DNA of 64,000 nt from Opeltia flavorubescens. Lineage: Eukaryota; Ascomycota; Lecanoromycetes; Teloschistales; Teloschistaceae. This document shows, one piece after another, positions 50,570 through 60,600 of the stretch. The stretch spans positions 461,932 to 525,931 of the forward strand of contig KE546968.1 of the NCBI GenBank assembly GCA_000442125.1, in the 5' to 3' direction. The notes beneath the pieces were generated by a model. The model was not told where the DNA came from. It saw only the letters and a program-made list of their open reading frames with translations, and made no database searches. How positions within the stretch are numbered: position 1 is the stretch's first letter; the number at the start of each line of letters is the position of its first letter. Both the position numbers and the translations under genes were made by a program.

Positions 50570-53500
50570 ATGCAGGAACCGGACAACGGCAAGCTTGAAC
50601 GAGCCTCATCCCAAACCTCAACTCGATCTCACAAACCCGGGACTGTGCGGACAAGATCAAGGAAACAATCTCTGGTCACTCCAAGCTCCGCCAAATCTTT
50701 GGTCTCCTTCCCTTCCTTGTCCCCCGAAAATTCTCCAAGTACTCCTGGTGAGGGAAAGTTCAAATCAGCTGCCAAATCACCAGGGCATCCTCAGACCCCT
50801 TTCAAATCAGGCCCAAAGAGTCCTTCCATCGTCGACGCTCTAGTCCGCAAGACCTCAACTTTCAAAGGGCGTCCTGCCTTATTCGAGGATTCGCCAAAAG
50901 CTATAGGCAAAGTTGTCCCTGGCGCGCTTCACCATGCTAGCGATGATCATCTACAACACTTGATTGCAAAAGATGGCGCTGTCACTTTGGTACGCCAACT
51001 GGCAGAAGATCTGGCAAACAGGGATGCAGAGATTACCACACTGAGGCGGCGGGCAGAAGAGCGGGAGAGAGAGCTTAAGAAGATGCTTCGAGAAGTCGAG
51101 GTCTCTAACATAGATATCGAGACCAGACTGCACAGGATCGAGAATCCACCTAGCGACAGTTCAACACGCGGAATCTTGGGATCGCAGCCATCGGGCCCTT
51201 CACGAAGTACTACGAGAGACAAGCTCGCTACGATACCAAATGGCATCGATCAGATGATGGGAGAGGCAATGAAAGATGACGTTGGTGTGAATACAAACCT
51301 TAGCGACGGAGTCCCCGGTGCTTGGCAGGAGCAGGATAAGCAGCGAACAATTCGAGCCAGCGGACTCACTGCGAAGGATGTCGAGAGACAGTCCATGACC
51401 TCAAGTATAGACTCGCAAGATTCGTCTAAAGGCACCGTGCGAGGATGGAAAGACTACCTGTGGAGTGGTGGCGGTGGCACGAGTCGTAAGACCAGCAGAG
51501 CTACCAGCATAGTCCCTGAAAACCCAGGCGAGGCAGTTACTTCTAAGAGAGCCAGAGGCTATAGTGGAGGGACTGGCCGCCGCAAGAGTCTTAACGATGA
51601 TTTGTTCAAGCCTCTGGAACGAGCATCTACCACTCAAAGTCAATTAAAGGCCGGAGTCGAGGATGATGCACAATCCCGCAAATCGACATCGTCCATGGCT
51701 TCTTGGACCATGAAATTATTCGCCGGTAATCCTCAAGCTGGACGCGACTCTCAGAAAACAATTCGCGGGCGGTCGTCCACAACTGGTAGTACAACAGGAA
51801 GGGCGTCGAGAGCCCCATCAGCCGCTTCCGCGCAGACGGAAAGTTCAGCAATAGCATCCTTAATGAAAGTCAATACTGGAGATGCTGCCACGCGGACGGT
51901 AAGGGCCAAGAAGAGCGTTCCCCGTCTTCCTTTGGGGACCGGCAGTACCCACAAACCTCCGCCACAGCCATCAATATCGCAAAACCCCAGTAGCCCACGA
52001 GCTGCTGACAATGTGAGCAACCTAGGACCTGTTGAGATGGATACGATTTTACCAGTTGAGACAAGGCCTCCCGCTCAAACACAGGTTGACAATAGGAATC
52101 AAAATACCGAGTTCCTTACAGATCGGTATGGCTTCATATATGACCAACGGCGCAAGAGGAAGGAGTCGTTTCTCACTACACCTCCCAAGCACAAGCACAA
52201 AAAGAGCCTATCAAACAGTGGTCTCGAGATGCTCAGCAATCCCAGAGATCCCTTGAAGTCTAAAGCCAATGGTGCAGAAAACGAAAACAGGAGGACAGAG
52301 CCTGTGAATAGTCCTGGCACACCTATCTCAGCTGACAGCAGGGCTGAAGCGAAGCCGAACAAACGATGGCAAGATTACCTGAAGGTAGCTACGTTTCCAA
52401 CGGAGTTATTGTCACACACGCCATCTTCCAATCCAATAACAACTGTTATCGAGGCCGATCAACCAAGCCCGTTGGTCAGGAAGCTAACTTTTGGTGACGA
52501 GAAAGGCTCGCTTCCTTCCATCAGTGTGAATCCTGAGCCTTCTACTTCAACCATCAATGCTGACAACGCGGAGATGGCTACGCCGAGTAGACGCTCATCA
52601 GATCAGGATTCTCCAATAGCGTCTGAGATTGAGCCAGTAAAGTTGCTACTCAAACAGCTCACCGAGCTTCACGACTCCCTACAGCGTGACCGGACCGTTA
52701 AATGGAACGAGTTCCTGCGTAAAGTTCGCGCAGAGCGCAAAAAGGAGGGCGAATCCTTAGCTGGAGGTGACTCTCGTTCCAAAGCCTCCATGCCGGAAAT
52801 CGCTCTCGCTGATGGGGAAGTGATCGGCGTCGCCGGCCTTGGTAACAAGGGCAAATTCGGGCGTGCCAAATGGCAGGAGTTCAGACAACTCGTTCTCGCC
52901 GGCATCCCCGTTGCTTATCGTGCAAAAGTCTGGGCCGAATGCAGTGGAGCCTCCGGTTTACGCATCCCTGGCTATTACGAAGATCTTATCCACCGCCACA
53001 GTGAGAATGACGATTCGACGATTGTAACCCAGATCGACATGGACATTCACCGTACCTTAACGGACAACGTCTTTTTCCGCAAAGGTCCCGGCGTAGGTAA
53101 GCTTAAAGAGGTCCTTCTGGCATACTCCCGCCGCAACACCGACGTCGGATACTGCCAGGGCATGAACCTCATCACCGCATCCCTACTCCTTATAATGCCC
53201 ACCGCCGAAGACGCCTTCTGGATCCTAACTTCCATCATCGAAAACATCCTCCCGGAGCAATACTACGACCGCTCCCTCCTCGCCTCCCGCGCCGATCAAA
53301 AAGTCCTGCAATCTTACATCATGGAAATCCTCCCTAAACTTCACGCCCACTTTTCGACACTGGGTATAGAACTCGAAGCTCTCACGTTTCAGTGGTTTCT
53401 CTCCCTCTTTACGGATTGCCTGTCCGCCGAAGCGTTGTATAGGGTCTGGGACGTCGTTTTCTGCTTCAACGATGGATCTACGTTCCTTTTCCAGGTCGCG

Positions 53501-53766
53501 CTCGCGCTTTTGAAGTTGAATGAGGGTGCGTTGTTGGAGTTGGATAGTCCGGGCGCGGTGTATGGGTATATTGGGCAGGAGATGACGGATCATGCCATTA
53601 GTATTGATGGACTGGTGGGTGCTAGTGAGGGACTCAAGGGGGTGGTCAGGAGGGCGGATGTGGAGGAGAGGAGGAGGAGGGTTTTGGATGAGGAGTGGGG
53701 GGAGGAGAGGGGTGGAAGGGGAGAGGGAGATGGGGGGTTGACTCTTAGGGAGCCGAGACCTGTTCA
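50570..53766 (+). CDS. TBC-domain Rab GTPase-activating protein, 3' end in gap
   Basis: One long exon of at least 1,065 residues, cut by an assembly gap at its 3' end. TBC proteins stimulate GTP hydrolysis by Rab GTPases. The catalytic domain lies at about 770-1010. The arginine-finger motif IDMDIHR (about 821-827) and the glutamine-finger motif VGYCQGMN (about 859-866) are both intact, so activity is expected. The first 770 residues are Ser/Thr/Pro-rich and disordered-looking, with a short coiled coil near 140-190 (LANRDAEITTLRRRAEERER). The last visible part is Glu/Arg/Gly-rich. The start is the first ATG after an in-frame stop at 50501; an upstream exon is possible because acceptor-like CTTTCAG and CCCTAG lie just before. 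Which Rab it serves is not evident. Confidence 0.87.
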
Positions 53767-53866
53767 NNNNNNNNNNNNNNNNNNNNNNNNNNNNNNNNNN
53801 NNNNNNNNNNNNNNNNNNNNNNNNNNNNNNNNNNNNNNNNNNNNNNNNNNNNNNNNNNNNNNNNNN
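53767..53866. other. Assembly gap of exactly 100 N
   Basis: One hundred N, a conventional placeholder, so the true length is unknown. It removes the stop codon of the TBC gene. Isolated N also occur at 23218-23219, 23238 and 23425 inside the LTR fossil. Confidence 0.99.
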
Positions 53867-54294
53867 TTTTTATTGGAATTTTTCCTTTGGGAATTTATGC
53901 ACACTGTGATGTGATTATACCATCTCTCCTCCAATACCGATAGCCATCGGAGCTAAAATATATCCCTTCCGGATGCTACGGAAGGGTTAGGCAGGCCTTG
54001 ATTTCCTTACGAACACCTCTATGTAGCTCTTGCTGTTCTTTTTTCTGTCCTTTTTCCCCTTTGTTCCACGTATAGCATAGCAGAAGGAGGACGTATCCTG
54101 AAAAACGAGTCACATCTTACCAAGTTTCACAGTATATGAAAATAAAACACTGTGGCCGTGTATCGATACAGAAGTTAAACAGACTTTTCCTCTGTAGATC
54201 TATCTTCATACCACTCATGTGACCATTTCTTTTCTTTTCATGTTTTCACCGCCTCTATATCAGTATGTCCTCAATTCGCTATGCTTCCATTTAT
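53867..54294. other. Convergent 3' regions of the TBC and ULA1 genes
   Basis: T-rich DNA with no gene. It presumably holds the 3' UTRs and poly(A) signals of the two converging genes. Confidence 0.5.
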
Positions 54295-56052
54295 TCAGAT
54301 CCGAAAAACTGCGCTCTTGCTCGCTATGCCATCAAAGACGCACGTATTGTCAATGGGTATATACTGCTTCGTGAGAACCTTGATGGCCTCCTGCGCCACC
54401 ATACCTCCCGTGAGCGCAGAGATATTGTGTAACTCCGCCCCGTCTGCTCGGACGAGCTCTTCTAATATGGGTTCCACCCGGGCGATGATGTCAATTTGGG
54501 CTTGCTCACCGGTGTCGTTAGCATTAGCAGCCAGTCTCCTGATGACACGACTAGCCTGCGATTTCAGGCTTCCGAGAGGGTCTTGCTTGGCTGCAGGCTG
54601 CTGCTCCGCGCCATAAGTTGACATGGTATCGTAAGCTCGGAATGCGATGTGAATTGGGAGTAAGGACTCTTCGTCCTTCAAGTCTCGGTATACCGATTTA
54701 AGACGAGGGGCATCTATGTCAACGACTAGAGGCTGTCCTTTGATCAACTTGACGAATGCTGCGCCCTTGCAGAAAGCTTCTATCTCTTTTTGATCGATAG
54801 CATGTTCGCGTTTGTGAGCTTCTTCCATGGTTCTGACGTGGCTAACCACTACCTCGGCATCTTGCCGTGCTTTGGCTTTGTAAATGTTTTGCAGCTGGAT
54901 GTAATCTTTTGATTGGGCTTTCATGTCAGGAAGCACACCTGGGAGGGGTAAGGAATCGTGATCGGAGTAGAATTGCTGGATGGCTTTTGCTATGAGCCAG
55001 AAATTGGGGGACTGAGAGAAGTCAGTAAGCGAACATAGGAGTTTGAGATTGGAACACACATTGTTGTCTACTTGTCTGCTATCAAGCTCGGTGAAGATCG
55101 TTCGAAGACCGCTCGGCAGAGATGGTTTATTCAAGCTTTTGAGCACTGCCGCAGCCGCTTCATCGAAATTCTCCTCGCCTCCTTCGGGATTCTTGGTTCT
55201 TGCCTTGCTTTCAATGAAAGCCTTGAATTCTTTTTTCTCGCTGTAATTGCTTGGCGGGTTGCCATCGTGAGATTTTTTCCAATCGTCCAAGAAATGCAGC
55301 AGTAGCACAAGGTAAGGAAGATGACCATGATCGTGATCCGATAAACTGTCAAGGTCTTCGGTCTTGCTTTTCACGAATTCATGGAGCTCGGGCCATGGCA
55401 GTAAAAGGCGGAGATCTTGTGTGGATACTGGATCTGGGTGAGTGTCCACAATTGGAAAATCGGCTGGAAGCTGGACGGAAAATTGAGAGAAAAGACCGAC
55501 GGAGTGGATGTGGAAAAGGGGTATCGCATTCTTTTGGCAAAAGTGGATGACAACTGGTAGGCTGAGATTCGATTTGGAAGACGCAACAAAGAGTACAAGG
55601 CTGTATTTACGCAGAACGTCTGGGTCTCGGAGGAAGTCCTCTAGCGACTACAATCGATTAGTACCGAGCATACGCAACGTCGAGAGAGGAGAATGACCAA
55701 CGCTTTGCACGGGATGCCCATTGACGTCCGGATTCAGCTCCGTCAGGTACTTGCAAGTTTCGCTTGCTCTTGACTTCCCGAGGCTGTCATCAACCAAGAA
55801 GAAATTGATGCCCAAGTCCTGCTCGGTCACAGTTTCCTCGTCGACGATAGTGAAGTTACCAATGCCAGGGAGGATGAGATTCTTCAAGACTTCCACTCCG
55901 ACCACGCCTGGACCAGAATTGAGCAGTAGGACGTGCGCTTGCTCGAGTGCTTCTTGTCCGCTAGCTGCCCACAGTCGAAGCTGTCTATCATATTTCTTTT
56001 CTTTTGCTGTAGGTCCTTGTAAAGGTGGCGGGGTCAAAGCTTGATGCGCCAT
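54295..56052 (-). CDS. ULA1: NEDD8-activating enzyme E1 regulatory subunit
   Basis: Two exons on the minus strand, 56052-55702 and 55647-54295, give 567 residues. This is the APPBP1/ULA1 half of the heterodimeric E1 that, with UBA3, adenylates NEDD8/Rub1 for cullin modification. The N terminus shows KEKKYDRQLRLWAASGQEAL, then LNSGPGVVGVEVLKNLILPG and FTIVDEETVTEQDLGINFF, the typical pseudo-E1 Rossmann half. The C terminus has ELHNISALTGGMVAQEAIKV and ends IDNTCVFDGIASKSAVFRI, as in the family. No catalytic cysteine is expected in this subunit. The 54-bp intron uses a GTTGGT donor and TAG acceptor and restores SLEDFLRDPDV. Length is close to other fungal ULA1 proteins. It diverges from the isomerase gene across 574 bp. 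Confidence 0.92.
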
Positions 56053-56626
56053 CTTGACTACTGCAGATTGCTGGAATTCAGAAAGTAGGTGAAGATCAGC
56101 TAGGTTAAGCTCCAGTGGTTCTTGAATCCGTCATCACGATATGAATTACAGGCATGGTACCGATGTATGTAGACCAATACCGAGCTGGCGCTCACAAGTT
56201 TATGTCATGTCATAAGAGCAGTTCGCTATGCTATCATGTCACCTCTAACCATCAAATAACGATTGATAGGGCTGACGCGCCCCACCAAAGCTTCCCCACA
56301 TATTCATTTCCTCCAGTACTTACTTCCACTGCCATCTTTTACTGCTGTGAAGCTTCCAAGCCATTGGAAGCTAAGCAACAACCTCACACGATGGATTAGT
56401 AACGGTCCCCCTTGACCAAAAGATTGTGAATGCTCCGGCGGACAACAACCGCATCCCTCCGGCTTCTCCGGTCAGCCAACTCCCTCTTTCCGCTTGGCAC
56501 GCCTACATCCCCCAAGCGGAGAAAGAAACCCAATTAACTCTACTCGCCAGATGCACTCGTTCCTCAATCCTTCAATCCTTCCTTCTCACCAATTCCATTC
56601 GCGCCGGTAGAATCCTCCTCAGAAAA
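56053..56626. promoter_or_regulatory. Shared upstream region between ULA1 and RKI1
   Basis: The two start codons point away from each other across 574 bp, so both promoters must lie here. The isomerase frame stays open upstream to about 56426 but has no ATG before 56627. No specific operator was recognised. Confidence 0.6.
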
Positions 56627-57487
56627 ATGGGCTCAACGACCGACATCGAAACCGCGAAAAAGAACGCCGCCCTCAAAGCCGTAGCCGACCACTTCGACCC
56701 CTCCGCCCGCTACATCGGCATCGGCAGTGGCAGCACCATAGTCCATGTCGTCGATGCCATAAAGGCCCTCGAAGACCCCCGTATCCCCCGCATCTCCTTC
56801 GTCCCCACGGGCTACGGCTCCAGACAAGTCATCCTAAACGCCGGCCTGCAAGACATAAAATTCGACTCCCTCCCCGCCGGAACCCTGATCGACGTCGCTT
56901 TCGACGGTGCGGACGAAATAGACGAGGACTTAAACTGCATCAAGGGCGGTGGGGCGTGTCTATACCAGGAGAAACTCGTAGCGACGCATGCGAAGAAATT
57001 TATCTGCGTGGCTGATCACCGAAAGCTGCAACCGAGATTACTATCTCAGTGGCCGAGTATACCGATCGAGGTGGAGCCGCTGGCTGCGAAAGCTGTAATT
57101 TCGGCGCTGGAACTGCTGGGGTCGAAGGGCCCGAAGATAAGAGATGGGCCGATGCAGAAGGCGGGGCCCATAAAGACGGACCAGGATAACTATGTTGTCG
57201 ATGCTCCGTTTAAGTCTTTACTTCTTCCCACGGATATCCGAGGGTCGAGTTCAGCCCAGGGCAGTGGTGAAGATGGGGTGTGGGAGGTTGAGAAGCTGGC
57301 GAGGGAGATCAAGGCGATCGAGGGCGTGCTGAGTGTAGGGTTATTTTGGGGGATGAATGGGGAGGAAATGCAGAAGACGGGAATGAACAAGGGAGGGCAG
57401 AAGCCTGTTGCGGCGTACTTTGGGATGGAGGACGGTAGTGTGGTTATCAGGAGAACAGGACAGCCCGAGGAAAAAGTGAACGTCTAA
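56627..57487 (+). CDS. RKI1: Ribose-5-phosphate isomerase A
   Basis: Single exon, 286 residues. It interconverts ribose-5-phosphate and ribulose-5-phosphate in the non-oxidative pentose phosphate pathway, in the cytosol. Family motifs are intact and in order: YIGIGSGSTIVHVVDAI (phosphate-binding loop), SFVPTGYGSRQVILNAGL, DVAFDGADEIDEDLNCIKGG with the acidic catalytic cluster, and LYQEKLVATHAKKFICVADH with the catalytic lysine. I chose the first ATG, which gives the usual MGSTTDIETAKKNAALKAVADH start; the open frame upstream of it has no ATG and no targeting-peptide pattern I trust. Compared with bacterial RpiA there is an insert around residues 185-225, normal for fungi. It is convergent with the Dicer gene, 211 bp apart. 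Confidence 0.95.
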   Translation: MGSTTDIETAKKNAALKAVADHFDPSARYIGIGSGSTIVHVVDAIKALEDPRIPRISFVPTGYGSRQVILNAGLQDIKFDSLPAGTLIDVAFDGADEIDEDLNCIKGGGACLYQEKLVATHAKKFICVADHRKLQPRLLSQWPSIPIEVEPLAAKAVISALELLGSKGPKIRDGPMQKAGPIKTDQDNYVVDAPFKSLLLPTDIRGSSSAQGSGEDGVWEVEKLAREIKAIEGVLSVGLFWGMNGEEMQKTGMNKGGQKPVAAYFGMEDGSVVIRRTGQPEEKVNV

Positions 57488-57698
57488 GGGGCGAATCGTT
57501 GTTGTATATTTTGGCGTATATACGGATTAATGCTCTTGGATGGTCATGTACAAGGCGCCACATGGATGTCAATATGATAGATGATTAAGCTATAGAAGCA
57601 AAAATATCATTAGAAAGTATGCATAGGTATCTTCTCTATCAAACCGTTGGTTTCTCCCTTTGCAAGGCACCTTCCCTTTCTAGTCTCTTTAAAATGGA

Positions 57699-60600
57699 TC
57701 AAATCGCCGTACCGACATCTTCCCAATTCACCTCATCCTCTCCCACAACACAGTCACACGCCCACCTCTCCCGAAACTCAAACGGCGCCAATGGTTTCAA
57801 CACCTCCAATGCCCTCTCACAAGCCTTCACCTTCGCATTCTTCGAGCTAGCAGCCGTTCCTGACGCCACCACCTCCCCGTGTACCATAACAACGGCAACC
57901 TGATGCTGCACTTCCGTTCCCGCAGCATTGGGAACAGCTGAAGCCATGACCTTGTAATTGGAGCAGCCCAGAGATAGAACGAGATGGTTGTGAAGATGGG
58001 TGACAGGATGATTATTCGCAAAAGCGTCATAGATCGACATATCCTCGAAGAACCACCGAACATGATCGTTGAAAAACCGTTCGATTTCCGAGAAATTGAA
58101 TTCCGAGTCGACGAAGACGGCGCCGAGGTACGACTCGACCACATCGGCGAGACATTTTGGCGGATTCCTCGTAGCAGTCCAGTAATCGCGAGCGCCGTTG
58201 TGTTCCTGCTCCACTTCCTGAGCTTCCTGCGCATACTCGCGCTTTTGGTATTCGATGATTGTGCCACTGTAACGAATATGTTTATGGAACCCCAATTTGA
58301 CGGCGAGGGCCGCGAGAAACTTGTTAGATACCATGGCCATTTTGTGCTCGGTAAGCCATTGAGGATCCCGATCTGGATGCCGATGGAAGAGGAAATTCAC
58401 GCAAACCATGTCAAGTAAGGAGTCGCCTAGAAACTCGAGGCGCTGATAGCAAGGTATTCCACCAGAACTCGGGAGCGAAGGATGAACAAAGGCGGACATC
58501 AGTAGTCTTGGGTACTTGAAACGATACCCGGTTTTCTGTTCGATTTGCGAAGCGAGATCATTTTGAATCGCTGTAGCTTGAGCTACTTGATATGCCGGTT
58601 TGGTGTAGAGCTTGTAATAGTCTGCCCATTCAGCGACATTGTGGTCAGAGTGAGAAACAAGCGCAGTGACCGCTTTCACGGCCATGTCCATGTCCCCGGT
58701 ATCACTGTACGACAATAGCGAGGCACCGATCAGAGCTTCGCAGACGTCGGCAATTGTCTTATCCCCAAGTTGATGATCGTATACTTGGGTATCGACTTTG
58801 TTGTGGCCTTTTCCTTCGAGAAGCTTGATTCCTTGGGGATACCAGTTTCGTCTGAAAAAGTTAGCGTATTAAAGCAATCAGAATTGGCATCTTACCTTGA
58901 AAAGCCTACGCTCCTGATGTATTCGTAGAGTTTCTTCTCCACCGCGATATTGAGCAAATTCTTGTTGCAAATCAAGAGCATGCGGCGGACGTGGTATTCA
59001 AACTCATCATTGTGCGGACTAAGGCAGAATATGGATATCGAAGTCGCCATCTTCAGGAAGCAGTCACCGATGAACTCTAGTCGTTCGTAGTTTTTGCCCA
59101 TACCTCTCTGCAAGTGTATTTGCTCCTTTTGGTGTTCCTCGGTATTGTCTGAGTCTTTGGTGATAGCTTCAAGGGCAAGATCGGGCCGCACTGTGAGACC
59201 AAGCATATCACATGTCTCCAGAGCAATTAGAAAAGACTCAACGCGGCTAATGGCACTCGGAATAAGATATGCCATTGCTACCACAGTAGTAGGTAGCTAG
59301 AGCAGCATTAGAACCAGGACATGTTTTATATTTCAATAGCAACTTACAGCTGAGAAAAGGAGCGGTTCAGGGCAAACGTAGGCCTCATGGTTCGCCTTGA
59401 GATCGCTCTGGGAGAAGTCGTCCAAGAGATTCAGGCGGTGGAGAATCCGATGAGCGTATATCACCGGTTGACCATTCAACCAAACGGCACGCTTTCGTGC
59501 TTTTGGAAACAGGCTAACCGAATAGTCGAGTATCGAGTCCATGTATTTGTGTGCAGCAGCATCAGCAGGCACAGGATCTTGAGGGCGCAGATCGGGCATC
59601 ACTTTCAAACTCCAGAACCGTCGCCCACCATCCCACTTATCGACCATATAGCGGCCTTCAAGTTCGCTGGCTTCGCATTGGATGTTCCACTGCCATGCTT
59701 CATTCTCGTACACGTAGTTGAGAACTTCCCAATCGAGGAGATTATGGGAGCTCTCCTGTTCAGTCATATGCTGGATGGATTTAATAACTGGAGCGAACCA
59801 ATAGGACATAGCTTGGTCGTTGACTTCATACTTTTTGTTGAAGATATCCTTGAATATCCGAAGCGTGAAGGCGTTTAATCTCAGCAAGGCATCCTGCGAG
59901 ATTTGCAAGCTACCTCTAAGGGAGGAAAATGTGAGATTGGATTTTCTGCCCGGTTGCAGATGAAGCAATACACTGGGGAGCTGGGGCATTCGTGTTCTTG
60001 TCACTAAGGCGATGGGTTGAGACGCACGGCCCAATTCGTTAGGCTCTTCAAGCTTGAAGATAGTCATATATAATGACTCTGGCAGGGAGCCCCTAGAATC
60101 CTCCCAAAGTTTTGGTTTGATCTTCATTTGATATCTGCTACTCTTATTGAGGTTCAGGGCGAGGAGAGCGTTTCTCATTGCTGGAAGGTGCTTGTGGTGC
60201 GTCGAGAGAAGGTTTTCGTCTATATGACCGCCTTTACGAAGGAGTAGACAGGCCTCAAAGGCAGCGGATCGCTTTGCAATAGCTTTTCGTGGCGAAGGTC
60301 GGCCAATCGCAGAATGAACAGGTGAATTCTCCGGAAGTACGATCTCACAAGTATACTGACCATGCTCGGCGGTCATAACGTAAGTTGGCGGCGAAGAAGC
60401 ATCCGGCTAGCAAAGTCAACGGGCACATTGATCTGGCAGTGAAACGTACTTACCAGACAAGAGACGAAATGTGCCAGGACTCCAAGGCTTGATGCGTAGG
60501 TCAACTTGGCTCCCGATTCTTGATCGACCCATACTCTTAAACTTTTCTCTTTGTCCAAAATAGCATCCAGATTGCTATCATTACCTTGCAGTAGCCGATC

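Noticed and set aside
53867-53914. Continuation of the TBC reading frame after the gap
   Set aside because: The gap length is arbitrary, so the frame after it cannot be joined; the sequence there looks like 3' UTR.
56426-56626. N-terminal extension of the isomerase from a GTG
   Set aside because: No ATG, no targeting peptide and the family start matches MGSTTDIETAKK; kept only as a remote possibility.
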